A stretch of DNA of 64,000 bases. Origin: Phaseolus vulgaris. Its lineage: Eukaryota; Streptophyta; Magnoliopsida; Fabales; Fabaceae. Both the position numbers and the translations under genes were made by a program. Below are positions 1 through 10,555 of this stretch, one piece after another; positions within the stretch are counted from its first letter, which is position 1; every line of letters begins with the position of its first letter. The stretch spans positions 43,272,177 through 43,336,176 of the forward strand of contig NC_023749.2 in assembly GCF_000499845.2 (NCBI RefSeq), read 5' to 3'. The notes below the pieces were generated by a model that was not told where the DNA came from, searched no databases, and saw nothing but the letters and a program-made list of their open reading frames with translations.

Positions 1-2595
1 TTGTTCAAATGTCAACATAGATAGCATCCCACCCATTTCAACTTTTCCCCTTTAGAAAGTAGGTTTTTTTTTTATTCCTCTTAAATGTGTGATTGTAGTG
101 CAATAATCTACTATGTGAATCAAATTAACTTTTTTTCTTTCCATTCTCTAATCTAATGGTTTTTTATAGTCCATACAACATGGTTTGACCAATTTAACTT
201 AGTCATACTCGACAAAATGCTATTTGTAGGGAAACTTTTAATAGTTCATTTCAAAGTTGTCTTTATCATAAAACATTTCTTCATTGAAATATAATATGTT
301 TTAACATCACTTCACAACTTCTTAAAATCATCAATCAAAAGCTATAAATAAACATTGATATGTGTCTTTAAATTACGTTGACCAAGAATGAGACAACTAA
401 TGAACATCAAAGGTTTGGACATGCACATTTCAGAAGGTAGATGATATAACATTATAGTTATTGGCCAATAAGAATAAGGTTTGACTTATGCTTGAATATG
501 AGTTAAATCCATCCGAGCATAGACTAAGTTGTACGTGTGAACCAAACGAATGATGTAACACACTTGAACCTATTATGTTATAACAGGGGCATTTCATTTG
601 TCCTATAGTTTGCATGGATGCAAACAATTTATCTAATATTGAAATTATAGATTAATAGAACATCCTTTTAATTTTAGTTGTTTTTCTGTTTACTTGTTCC
701 AATTTTACGGCACAATACCTTTAATTATGGCAACTTTTTTTCCAGTAAACCTACACTATTTTTCTTATATTCATTGCCATAAAAAATAATACAACCCTTT
801 CAAATAAAAATTATTCATCTTAGCCTTCAATCCCAACTTTGGTATCATGCTTTTTACAACATAATAATTTTTTGACAAATAAATTTTTTGCAGATGTTAT
901 ATCTAAAATGATTTTTGGATTAATATCTTAACAATGGTTAGAAACATTGCAATTAGATTTGCTAGCTGACAACCTACCACATTGATAATTTAAAATTTGA
1001 TACCCCTTCAAGTAATGATTTATTGGCCTCTAACAACAGATTATAAAATATGAAAAACAAGAAAAAAATACTACAAAGGATAGTTAAATTATGTTCTAAA
1101 ATATTTATTGTTTTTCACGAGTATCATATGATGTTTCATAGTCAGACTATAGGTTTAGATTTTAACAAAATGAAATACTTTTAGTTTTTGATTCTTTCAT
1201 TTTAACAATTCACCTTGTTTAAGTTGATTATCCAAATAACATGAAATGTGTAGAAAGATGAAGAGGGGCGTTTACACATTATTTTTATATTGGTTTGTTT
1301 GTCGCAATAGACTAGATTCAGTTCTTGACCAACTAGTCAAGTGCCACAAGGCATATATCATTGTGAAGTACAAAGGAGTACTATTTGATTAAGTCACTCC
1401 TAACTAACACTAAGTATTTTTTGGGCTTGTAGCCGCTTCTATCTAACCCAATCAAGTATATTTTACTCAAGCCACACCTGACTGGCCAATAAGTATTTTT
1501 TCAAAAGTCATTTATGGCTCAAGACAGTTACAAAGGTTGAGTGATCTATAGATCACTGTTTTCACTTACTAGAGAGGATTTGGTTTTTATGACGTGTACA
1601 AGGTTTAAGCTTCATCTACTTGTATACGAGAATGAATACAAACTATGTTCTTACACAAATTTTGGGCACAAAAATATTTTTAGTAGTTTGAGCACTTGCA
1701 AATTATAATTTACTTTTTCTTTCTTCTCTTTGAAGTATGTCTTCTTATAAGCTTGGAAAAGTAGTTGTTGCATTTCCTTTTCTGGTTGAGTAGATTTGAA
1801 CACTCTTCATTGTCTTATCATATGATGAGCTTTTATGTTAGGAAGCATTTAATGCATGGCAGGAAACACTAACTTCTCTTTTCTTCTTCACCCAATCTCT
1901 CTAATAGCTGTCATTACTTATCTTCCTCTGTAGTAGAACCATTTTACACTAAACAATGGTTAAGGGTGCACACCATACAAGACGAACTTTAAAATAGCTT
2001 TTCTCAAGAGAGTTGGTAAATATTGTAGCTTTACCTCTACTCCCAAGATATATTTGAACATTGTTTGTTTGGCGTGAATCTTATTAGAACAAACATTGAA
2101 GATTGTTAAGTTCAAAATTGTAGCAAAAATATAGAATCAAAAGGCATGTAAAACAAGTAGAATATGTGTAAATATCTACAAGGAAGCATGCCAAAACACT
2201 CCAACTCAAGATCCACACATAGAACATGAAGAAAACAAGGAATAGGAAAAGAATTTTGTAGAAAAGAAGACAAACAAAGAAGGAGCTACAGAGCGAATTT
2301 GCCCAACACATGGAGAAAGGCTCAACAGAATGAAAAATACCAAAATGTTGAGCTAATCTCCATCCGCTGAGCAAATTGAGCCCATAACCAAAGAAGCATC
2401 TAAAGCTAAAGTGTTGAGTGAAAGGAATAAAGCTGAGAGAAAGGAATAAAGTTGAGCGAATAGACCACTTAACCATGAAGAAAGCCCAAATTTGCTTAAA
2501 AATGGCTGAAGCCAAATTTAGTCAAGTTGGGATCATGAGGATTTCGCTTGAAGCCAAGGCTAAGCATAACTTGACTCATTATTAAGATTTGGTAG
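1..2595. other. AT-rich intergenic DNA, no gene recognised
   Basis: I see no conserved protein, RNA gene or clean element boundary here. The longest open frame, on the minus strand at 2084-2515, is a Phe/Leu/Cys-rich string with no family resemblance and is probably chance. The last 500 bases have a composition like decayed gypsy LTR or leader DNA, but no edges can be drawn. Confidence 0.5.
1715..1965. repeat. Dispersed repeat shared with 48430-48690
   Basis: Several blocks recur in the same order near 48.45-48.69 kb: TAGTTGTTGCATTTCCTTTT, a TTCTTTTCTTCTTCA stretch, and TACTTATCTTC...GTAGTAGAACC. The second copy lies inside a probable LTR (48353-49110), so this is likely an older LTR fragment of the same family. 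Divergence is high and the edges are not definable by eye. Confidence 0.45.
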
Positions 2596-2599
2596 GGAT

Positions 2600-3395
2600 T
2601 TGCAGGGTCTCCCTTTCCTGAACCTCTCCAACAGGTCCAAGTCGACTGTCATTGACGACTTCCTCCTTCTTAATCCATTCTGCCTCTCCTTCCTGAATAG
2701 TGATTGCATAAGTCCCTCTTTTATTCTTCACGCTACTCTCATAGCATTTTCTCGCCGTCTTCTAGTCAAACTTTATGGTAATCACTCCTCCCTCAAGAGA
2801 AGGAAACTTCATCTTTATATGAGTCATTGAGGCTACCGAATCCAACCTGTTCAGGGAAGGTTTCCCCAAAAGCAAATTGTAAGCAGAGGATGCGTTAACA
2901 ACGATGTACCCGATGGTAATTGTTCTAGTCACGATGTCGTCAGGAAGGCCGTCCTCAACTCACTGTACCCTCGTACTCCTATCTGATTTCCCGCAAAGCC
3001 GAAAAAACACTCATCGTATGGCCTCAACATGTTGGGGTACAACTGCAAACTGGTGAATGTTCCCCAAAACATTACGTCAGTCGAGCCCTTTGATCAATCA
3101 AGACTATATGCACCTTCCTTCCTACAGTGACGGAAGATATCACCACTGGATCATCCTTGTGCGGAACCACGTCTTCCAGGTCAGAACTCGTGAAGCAAAG
3201 AGTAGCTTCAAAGGGTGATCAGGTCTCCTCGTATCCAAGGAAATCATCGCTCGGCGTATCGTTTACGTTTGGAGGCAGAGCTTCCTCCTCCAGAAAATCC
3301 TCCTGAAATGGTGTTCAACTCTTCATGGAATGGTGTCTCATGTGTTTGGTCCTTGACAACAATCTCTCCTTTTGGCTTTTCTTAGTGTTCCAACC
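2600..3395 (-). pseudogene. Tat-type Ty3/gypsy gag-protease remnant
   Basis: Minus-strand translation gives a recognisable aspartic protease segment from gypsy gag-pol. There is a DLEDVVPHKDDPVVIS stretch, then VLIDQ at the active-site loop, then DVMFW, LRPYDE, FGFAGNQIG, a VVNASSAYNLLLGKPSLNR block and KMKFPSLEGGV. The family uses a D-Q/G-G-S-S type loop. A small insertion (about 2 nt) breaks the frame exactly there, and stops follow downstream, so it is dead. It lies beyond the primer site at 3650-3667 in the minus-strand direction, but the gag body that should come between is missing and is replaced by the 188-bp module at 3396-3583. Confidence 0.7.
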
Positions 3396-3583
3396 TCAAG
3401 TCGTTGGACAGCATCGCTAGGGTCAATCACCGCATTCGAGATATTGTCCGCTTTGGAGGTCGGTGCTCCGTCACGGTTTTGTCCTTAAAAGGCGCCTCGA
3501 AGGGTGAAGGGAGGAGGGAGTATATAAACTGCCCTTGGCCTCGATTCCTGAACGATGTGGGACTGTATTGGCATACGGGAACA
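3396..3583 (-). repeat. 188-bp module, copy 1 (LTR-fragment-like)
   Basis: Nearly identical to 13225-13411; both copies end at the same bases on both sides although the flanks differ. Read on the minus strand it begins TGTTCCCGTATGCC directly after a G-rich tract (GACTGGGGGGCT), the arrangement expected at the start of an LTR after a polypurine tract. It then carries CCCACATCG and a TATA-like GTTTATATACTCCC. I infer a truncated U3/promoter piece of a second LTR type. It could instead be a small non-autonomous unit. Confidence 0.6.
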
Positions 3584-3649
3584 AGCCCCCCAGTCGAGGT
3601 CTAAGGGGAGTTTGTCCCCCTAGCTGAGGGGCGAAGGAGCCTCTTCGGC

Positions 3650-3667
3650 CCCACGGTGGGCGCCAAA
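3650..3667 (-). other. Primer binding site of the Tat element
   Basis: On the minus strand the LTR ending ...CGGAACA is followed by TTTGGCGCCCACCGTGGGG. This is the classic junction in Tat-type plant gypsy elements, where TGGCGCC-type sites pair with a tRNA 3' end to prime minus-strand cDNA. It fixes the LTR edge at 3668 and its orientation. Confidence 0.7.
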
Positions 3668-4856
3668 TGTTCCGTCGGTTGACTAGGACGTCTTCGTGCG
3701 CGACCTCAACCGTCAGCTAGGGACTCCTTCCCACTGGTTACCTGTGGATTCCTGCAAAAAAGAGGACAAAGGGGCGCCCTAGCGGCCGTTTGCACTCCGA
3801 CGCTCAAGTCAGCCAGCAAGAAACACCAAAACTGTGCACCTCCGTCTCTGAGCACCGCGTATGGCACTCTGAAGGTGGTAAAAAGAACTGTGTATTGTGT
3901 GTATGTTTTCTCCCTCAGGCAAAGATCTTTCCCCAGTCCCTTGTATGTAACCTCAAGGCACGAGCAAGCAACTAGAGAGTTCTGGTGAATTTTCCAAAAG
4001 TTCGAACCCCCGACCCCAACATTCTCAGCGCTATTTAAACTACCCAAGCATTTAAAGCGCCTTAAAGCGCCTTTAATTACAAATGTAACGCATTCAATCA
4101 GCGTATCTAGTTAGAAAACGTAGCGCATTTAAGACGTTGAAACGCTTGGGAGCCATTATAGTACCTGAACGCTCGAAACGGAAACTGTATTGAATGACTT
4201 TAATTACCTGACACCTGACTAAAGGGTGTTTCTATTCTGACCTGGCTGTCGTACACGTGGAGGGCCTCACGACGCCGTGACCCCATCTGGGGGCGTTTCT
4301 GCCCATCTGGGGACGTTTCTACGTGTGAGTCCTCCTGCTTGGGAGTGCTACTGCGCTAGGGGTGACTTTTTGGGTGCCAACTCATGCCCTCAATCATCTA
4401 GTCACTCACTTTGAGAGCGTATCTGCCTTCCTCTTGTACCCTGCACCCGGCTACCCTGGGCGTGACCTTCCTCTTGAGTCGTATCTGTCCCAAAGGCGTC
4501 TCTGGGGCGGCAGGGGTACTTCACGAGTCAGGCTGCCCTACACTGGTGTTGTTACTATGGCCTTGAAGCCACCTTTCTCTCCTCTCTATTACTGTTCCCT
4601 GGTCATCCAGGGTTTGGGGCCTTCCCACGGTGTCGCCCCCTCCATGGTCTTTCCTACCCATGGGTAACGGGGAGCAGCGTTGTGGTCACCTTGCCCTTGT
4701 GTTATTCCATCTTGGCGACACCCAGTTGGGCGGCGCCCTATCTCGGCGATGCCCTGCTAGGCGACGCCTTACCTTGACGACGCTTTACGTTGACTTTGAC
4801 CTTTACGTTGACTTTGACCTTGACTTTGTCAACGCCCGGGTACGGGACGATACACA
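3668..4856 (-). repeat. Long terminal repeat of a Tat-type gypsy element
   Basis: In the element's own direction (minus strand) it begins TGTGTATCGTCCCG and ends GACGGAACA, giving TG...CA edges. A polypurine tract abuts one side (4857-4869) and a primer site the other (3650-3667), so the same LTR acts as 3' LTR for sequence above it and 5' LTR for sequence below it. A TATA-like TTTAAATA lies near 4031-4040. The half near 4637-4840 carries GGCGACGCC-like repeats and GTTGACTTTGACCT repeats. Length about 1189 bp. Confidence 0.7.
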
Positions 4857-4869
4857 AGCCCCCCAGTCT
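4857..4869 (-). other. Polypurine tract before the LTR
   Basis: Minus strand reads AGACTGGGGGGCT immediately before the LTR start TGTGTATCG. G-rich purine tracts at this position prime plus-strand cDNA in LTR retrotransposons. A second copy of the same tract occurs at 3584-3596, in front of the 188-bp module. Confidence 0.65.
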
Positions 4870-5565
4870 TAAGCTGATGACTTGTTTTCAGCGAAAAGAC
4901 TAAGGCTTCGCCCACGCCATCCACGTGGCACCCAGTGACGTGTCATTCTTGCTGATGTAGCAACCTTGAAACCATTGACGTGAACCCTTGGGGTGCTCTT
5001 AATGGTTGATTGGACATCCTCTGAAACGGGGAAAGCAACGCTTTTTGGGGCCACGCTTAATCGCGTGCCACGTGGTTCATCGTGCGGTCATCCTTAAGAA
5101 CCTCTTGCACTCCCCTTGAGCGCTTAATCCTGCAACACGTGGCATCATCGCACGGTCATCATTTGTTGTCCCTCGCGCTCCTCCGAATGTTTAAGTTACC
5201 CAAACCCCGCGCTTGGAACCACTGTTACATCCACTGTCTCTGCCCTTCCTCACTGTTCATCTTCTTTGAATCCCTTCTCTCGCGACCCCTGCTCTTTCGT
5301 GCTTCCGCTCTCCACGCCCTTCAACCCCCAAAGGTACGGTTTTTCCTCTCCTTGATGATTCCCCTTACTGCATGAACTGTCTGGGATTGTCCACGTTACT
5401 GCATTTCTTTGGATATCGTTTGTATGCTTCTTCGTTCCTCTCGTTCCTCTTTTTTCTCGTGTGGGTAGGGTTCTCCTAGGATTCCTCCATTTTTTCCCCT
5501 TTTCTTCTCCCAACCCTTTTTCTCTGAACCCTTTCTTTCTCTTTTGATCTTCAGCTCTGGCATCA
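4870..5565 (+). promoter_or_regulatory. Upstream region of antisense gene a, with CACGTG boxes
   Basis: Three CACGTG palindromes lie at 4922-4927, 5069-5074 and 5136-5141, the last two inside imperfect tandem modules of about 67-70 bp (CTTAATC...CACGTGG...GGTCATC). Pyrimidine-rich leader-like sequence follows up to the ATG at 5566. CACGTG is the plant G-box core bound by bZIP and bHLH factors. The paralogous gene b has two CACGTG boxes in the matching place. That this is a promoter is an inference from position and motif repetition. Confidence 0.45.
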
Positions 5566-6349
5566 ATGGCGAAAACTAAGACCGTCGCGCCTCCCCCGCT
5601 CCCTAAGTCTTACTATAAAGGTGAATACGACTGGGCCCCCGACGATCTCCTCGACGAATGCTCCACCTTAAACTCTGTTGAGGACGTGGAGGCCCACAGG
5701 GGGGACCCTGCGCTTTATAATTTCAACGCCTTCCATAAAAATCACGACTCCCACGCCCTGGTATGCCGGGTGAGACCTGGGATACCCGTTTGTGTGGACT
5801 CAAGAGACACTGGGGGAAGCCCCTTCTTCTTCCTTTATCAAATAGTACTCAAGAGAGTGGGTCTGCTTCTGCCTCTTACTTCCTTCGAGAAGGAACTACT
5901 TACAGAGATAAACACCGCCCCAACCCAGCTCCACCCCAACAGCTGGGCTTTCATAAGGGGGTTTCAGATTCTCTGCGGATATCTAGGTGTCCCCTCTTCC
6001 GTAGACGTTTTTCTTCACTTTTTCGAGGTAAAGAAACAGGGGAAGAGCCTATGGATGAGCTTTTCTGGCATCGCCGGGCGCATCATCCTTACGCTCTTCC
6101 AAAATTCGTCCAAAGGATGGAAAGGGAAGTTCTTCAAAGTACACGCGACCAAGCGCGATCCTACCGTCCTAGAGGGCTTTCCCCTATACTGGACGGATAA
6201 GCCCAAAACCATGAAGGCCCTGGCTTTGGATGAGCTTACCCCAGCCGATCGGGACGTGTGCAAAGCCTTGGCGGGGCTGGGGGTAGTCTTCGATACCGCC
6301 AAACTCATCGCAAACGAATTCAACGCCCATGGGCTCTCTACCTACTTTG
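5566..6349 (+). CDS. Antisense extra ORF of the gypsy element, exon 1
   Basis: Encodes about 261 residues resembling the plant 'putative gypsy type transposon' family (Transposase_28-like): a YDWAPDDLLDECS segment near residue 20, FEKELLTEIN near 108, HPNSWAFIRGF, DVFLHFFEVKK, FQNSSKGWKGKFF and a FPLYW motif near residue 205. It runs opposite to gag-pol, downstream of integrase. Tat-lineage elements are known to carry such antisense extra ORFs, whose function is unknown. A GT donor at 6350 leaves one base that joins in frame to exon 2 at 6617. Without splicing the frame ends at 6363. The exon is open throughout. Confidence 0.6.
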
Positions 6350-6616
6350 GTATCTGCCCTTGATTATTTATACTGCATTAGCTGTTGTGGTTATACGGAT
6401 TCATTTGCTTGCTTGAACCCTTGTGGTTATCTGCGTGTGTCTGGCCATAGAACTCCCCTCCTGCTTTATCTGAATTAATCTTTGCTCTACTATTTTTCGC
6501 TGCTTACTCCTCCACCGTCTGCTTCTCCTCCTCCCATTGTCGCGGTCCCATTAGCCATGGCGTCGACCCCTGCCCCAGCACGCCCCAACAAAGGGAAAAG
6601 GGTGCTGATGGTTCAG
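6350..6616 (+). other. Predicted intron of antisense gene a
   Basis: The donor is TTTG|GTATCTG and the acceptor GGTTCAG|TGATG, 267 bp. Splicing keeps the frame between the two exons, and gene b has a donor at the matching codon region (10004) with an acceptor at 10101-10102. The 3' part of the intron (6506-6609) is a perfect copy of exon 2 sequence at 6730-6833, so the intron has been rebuilt near its acceptor. Confidence 0.5.
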
Positions 6617-6833
6617 TGATGACTTCTTCGAGGCGGCTTGCTCTTGCCAAATTTTTGAAGAAGGCAAAATCTGCCAAAGAGGGTGGGGACGCCGTCGCCT
6701 CAGACGTGCCCACCGTCGCTTCCCTGCCGACTCCTCCACCGTCTGCTTCTCCTCCTCCCATTGTCGCGGTCCCATTAGCCATGGCGTCGACCCCTGCCCC
6801 AGCACGCCCCAACAAAGGGAAAAGGGTGCTGAT
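6506..6833 (+). repeat. Perfect 104-bp direct repeat, intron and exon 2
   Basis: Bases 6506-6609 and 6730-6833 read the same from ACTCCTCCACCGTCTGCTTC to AAAGGGTGCTGAT, 224 bp apart. One copy is in the predicted intron, the other in the Pro/Ser-rich part of exon 2. No mismatch is visible, so the event is recent relative to the surrounding decay. A template-switch or slipped duplication is likely. Confidence 0.85.
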
Positions 6834-7859
6834 AGTAGATTCTGACAGCGAAGACTCGGGTACTGCCATGGTTTCCCATAAGAGGAGGGCTACGGGCCTT
6901 CCTACCCCATCAGCCGCGTCTCCTGGTGGTGGGAGCTCTCTCAGGGACGACCCTCCTAGTGCTACATCACCCCTACCTCCACCAGCCCACGAGGAACGAG
7001 AAGAAAGGATTGACTCAGTTCCCGTGCTCTCGCCGTTGCATCGTGACGCAGCTGAGGCCTCGGGCTCCGCCCCTCCTGCACCAGTCCCTGCTTCGACTTC
7101 CCGCAAACCCCGAATTCCTTGCCCCGTCCATAGGGAGTTGACGCAGGGTTTCACCGAAGGAATGTCGCCAACTGATCCTCAAAAGGGGGAGGCATGCCTT
7201 ATTATATGGGGGCATTTCTGGCGGTGGCACTCAAGTGGCGCACCCAGACTCGAAACGCTATCAAAGGGAGGGAGGCTCTCCGCAAGCTGAGACAAGAGGT
7301 GGGGGCGTTGAAGGAGGAGAAACAAAACTGGGGGCTCAAGGAGGAAACTTCCCAATCTTTGCTAAAACTGGCCCACGAGGGTAGGGAGGGGGCTGAGGCG
7401 TACGCGCGAGAACTGGAACAGGCGCATGCCGATCAACTATCCCAGCTCACCTCCTACCAAATCCAAAACATTGGCCTCCAAGAGGCGGCTCTTGCCTCCG
7501 ACGTGCAGCGAAGAAAACTTGAAGAGCTGGATGCTGCTTGGAGGCAGAAGCTAGGTGAGAGAGAGGACGCCTTGGCTGCGAAGGTTGAAGCCTTGAGCCT
7601 TCTCCAAGCTGAGGCTAACAAGCTCCGCGTGGAGAAGGAATTTCTGGAGAAGCAACTGATATCCAAGGACTCTAGGGTTGCGGAACTAGAGGGGGAGGTC
7701 CAAGAATTGACTGGGGAGATGGCGGGCGCGTTTGAAGAGGGCTTCCAAGAGGCTCTGACTCAGGCGTCCTGCGAGAACCCTGGCATCAACATTTCAAACT
7801 GTGACCCCACACACCACGTCGTCGACGGGAAGGTCGTGCCAATGGACTTGGATGACTGA
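6617..7859 (+). pseudogene. Antisense extra ORF, exon 2, frameshifted
   Basis: Exon 2 starts in the frame of exon 1 with MTSSRRLALAKFLKKAKS, passes through a Pro/Ser/Ala-rich low-complexity part (about 6690-7110), then shifts frame near 7190. The shifted frame (from about 7194) continues with YYMGAFLAVALKWR and a long charged coiled coil (about 7255-7760: repeated Leu/Glu/Lys heptads such as REALRKLRQEVGALKEEK), ending VPMDLDD at 7859. Transposase_28-like proteins commonly pair this N-terminal domain with such a coiled coil. The single shift is the only obvious break; a sequencing error cannot be excluded. Confidence 0.6.
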
Positions 7860-8335
7860 CTCGCTGTCTCTCACCAGCCACTTTTACCTTTCAAGCTTTT
7901 ACTCCTTTTACACTTTATCTTTGTTTTTGACTCTCTCTCCGTTAAACTTGTAATTCTTTGAACTGTCCGCACGCTTGTTACAACTCTGGGTTTTTGTATG
8001 ATTATTTTCGTGTCCTCGCGACATAGAATTCTGCCTGTGTGATTTTATTCTCATTCTTTGCCTTCGCGTGCTTCAGTTGTTTTTCTCGTATTATATCCGC
8101 TTCTTTTACTTCATTGGGCGGCCTTGTATTCTCGGGAAAGGTCCCGCGCCAGTGCCCACGCCCATGGAGTGGCTCACCTAGTGGAGCCGTATCGTCCACG
8201 GGGTGTCTCTAACACCCAAACGGTCCTTTCCTTGACCCTTAACGCCCGACGCCCACGCCTAAGGAGAGGCCTGCTACAGCAGCGCCGTGTCGTCCTCGGG
8301 TGTCTGAAACACCGAGTGTTTTGGAAGGGGGGGGG
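7860..8335 (+). other. 3' region after antisense gene a
   Basis: T-rich sequence directly after the stop (TTTATCTTTGTTTTTGACTC) resembles a plant 3' untranslated region. It then becomes GC-rich from about 8130, with LTR-like composition. No open frame of note. A matching T-rich tail follows gene b at 10204-10380. Confidence 0.35.
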
Positions 8336-8339
8336 GTCG

Positions 8340-8575
8340 TTCCCTCCATGGTCTTTCCTTCCCATAGGCATCGGGGAACGCCCTGTCAATGATTCGCTGG
8401 CGTTTTGGCGGTCTCATCTCCCTCCACAGTGTTTCCTACCTGTGGGTATCGGGGAGGTGACACCAGTAACTAACTTTGTCCTCTTCGACTTTGTCTCCCT
8501 CCACAGTCTTTCCTACCTGTGGGTATCGGTGAGGCAACCTCGCTGATATTTTGGTGGGCGACGCCCGCGACGTCT
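8340..8575 (+). repeat. Three tandem units of about 78 bp
   Basis: Units begin TCCCTCCATGGTCTTTCC (about 8340), TCCCTCCACAGTGTTTCC (8418) and TCCCTCCACAGTCTTTCC (8496), each followed by a YACCTGTGGGTATCGG-like block. A single related copy sits in the LTR near 4637. The stretch therefore looks like LTR-derived DNA left between the two antisense genes. Confidence 0.7.
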
Positions 8576-9235
8576 CACGCTGGCGTCGCCCTTTATGTCT
8601 TTCCAGGCGACGCCTCGGGCGTCTCATGCTGGCGTCGTCCTTTCCTTGACATTGACTTTGACCTTGGCCTTGGTCGACGCCTGGGGACAGCGAAGAGCTC
8701 AAGGTTCTCCCCGTGCCATCCACATGGCGCTTCTTGTATGGCTGAAGGGACGTTCAGTCATTCGACTTGATCCACGTGGCGCTCCTTGTATGGCTGATGG
8801 GACTTTCAGTCATTCGGTTTGATCCTGACTCCCACTGTGCCCCTGATCCACTTTCGACGGCGCATCGTACCACTGGGCATTCCGTCGATACGACGTGTTC
8901 TGAGTTTAACCAGGGATGCCAGGATCATCCTTCCATCTGCTGCCACGTGGCTTGATCGTGCGGTGCATCCATTCGCGTCGTTCAATGCTCTAACTGCCAT
9001 ACTTCTACTTGCGTCGTTTGGCGCTCTAACCGCTTTATTTAACTCTTCAAACTCTGAAGTTGTTCTCATCATTTCTACACTCTTCGTACCCTACTTACAC
9101 TCTCTCTTCTTGCACCCTTTCTTCTTGCACCCCTTCTCTTCACACGAAGGGTTCTTCCAGCGTTCACTCCCATCGCTCGACTCTTGCGTTACCGGCGGGC
9201 CATACGCCTTTGACAATCCCTAATCTTGTTAAAGA
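8576..9235 (+). promoter_or_regulatory. Upstream region of antisense gene b, with CACGTG boxes
   Basis: CACGTG occurs at 8773-8778 and 8944-8949, with a decayed CACATG near 8710. Blocks here (GCCATCCACRTGGC, TTGACTTTGACCTTG) match the region 4800-4960 upstream of gene a, but the LTR/polypurine junction seen there is missing. A TTATTTAAC TATA-like site lies near 9038, about 200 bp before the ATG. This suggests a duplicated promoter; activity is unknown. Confidence 0.4.
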
Positions 9236-10203
9236 ATGTCTTCTCATGCTACTTCCCCCAGGGTCAATCCCAACGACCTGTACCCTTGGGCTTCGAGTGA
9301 GCTTCTCGACGAATGCTCATGCTTACTCGCCACCAGGGGGCCATAAGGGAACACAAAGGGGATTCATGCTCCTATGATCACCGCGCCTTCGCGAGGAGGC
9401 ATGATGACGACATTGCTGTGCTCCCTTGCACTCTAGGGGAGCCAGTATGTGGAGACGAACGGGCCAACGAAGGGATCCCCTTCTTCTACTTTTACCAGGT
9501 GGTTTTCAAGACCATCGGCGTGCGCCTGCCCTTCTCCCGGTTCGAGAAGGAACTGCTGACGGAGATCAATGTCGCTCCAGCCCAGTTATACCCCAACAGC
9601 TAGGCCTTTGTCAAAGCCTTTGACATCCTTTTCGGGTTTCTGGGTTGTGCACCCTCGGTTGACCTCTTTCTTCACTTCTTTGAGGTGAAGAGGCAAAGGC
9701 ACAACCTCTGGGTAACTCTCAGCAACGTTCCTGGGAGAGTTCTCCTAACCCCCTTCCAAAACTCATTCACCGGGTGGAAAGGTCGGTTCTTCAAGATTTG
9801 CTGCACTGACCTCGTTCCCACCGCTCTGGATGGTTTTCCTCTGTACTGGGTGAGAGAGGCGAGGGCCCTCAAAACCAAACCCTTCAAGAAGCTGGCTCCA
9901 AGTGATCAAATAGCTTGCCGGATTCTTGCTGAGGCGGGAGGTTTTGACTCTGCCACTTTGATCAGCTTGGAGTTCAACGCTGGAACTCTCGAAAAGTACA
10001 TATGTAAGAGTCACTGCCCTAGAAACTTCGGCCTTTATTGCTTTCTAACTTTGCATGTTTTGCTTCATGGTGTCTCTGACACATTTATCTCCCTTGGTGC
10101 AGGTTCGAAAATAAACCAAGAGAGGAGGACACGACTTACTCGAGCTCTGCGGGCTGGGATCAGGGCTTCGTCTTCCTCCAGTGCTGACTCCGATGGCCAC
10201 TGA
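9236..10203 (+). pseudogene. Antisense extra ORF b, broken paralogue of gene a
   Basis: Begins MSSHATSPRVNPNDLYPWAS with SELLDECS, matching the start of gene a. A frameshift before about 9346 moves to the frame with FFYFYQVVFKT and FEKELLTEINVAPAQL, which meets an in-frame TAG at 9601. The same frame resumes with FVKAFDILFGF, DLFLHFFEVKRQ, FQNSFTGWKGRFF and a FPLYW motif. A predicted 99-bp intron (10004-10102, GTAAGAG...TGCAG) precedes a short last exon ending RASSSSSADSDGH, so gene b lacks the long coiled coil of gene a. Confidence 0.65.
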
Positions 10204-10384
10204 AAAGTGGCTCTTTTGTGATTTGCATGAGTTGTAATATTTGCCCTAACCGCATTACGCCCATTTGTATCGAACATTGCTTGTAACACCCACTTTTCTA
10301 TACCATACTTGATTTTCTGCAACACCGCTTTACTTTGCATACGTTTCGTATATTGTGCGCTTTTCCTTCGTCATGTTCCTCAAC

Positions 10385-10555
10385 GACGCCTGCATTCAGG
10401 CGACACCTTTCCGGGCGACCCCTTCACCCTTGGCGACCCCTTCACCTAGGCGACGCCTTCACCTAGGCGACACCTTCTTTCTTGGCAACGCCTTCTTTCT
10501 TAGCGACGCCTTCACCTGGGCGACGCCTTCTTTCTTGGCGACGCCTCACATCACT
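10385..10555. repeat. GGCGACGCC minisatellite
   Basis: About nine units of 16-18 bp built on GGCGACGCCTTCACCTAG or GGCGACGCCTTCTTTCTT follow one another with small changes. Related units occur in the LTR at about 4708-4770 and at 8558-8630, where both GGCGACGCC and its complement GGCGTCGCC appear. It marks the joint between the end of integrase (minus strand) and the 3' end of antisense gene b. Confidence 0.8.

Noticed and set aside
2084..2515. 143-residue open frame on the minus strand
   Set aside because: Composition is Phe/Leu/Cys-rich, no motif, no start context or partner exons; consistent with chance in biased DNA.
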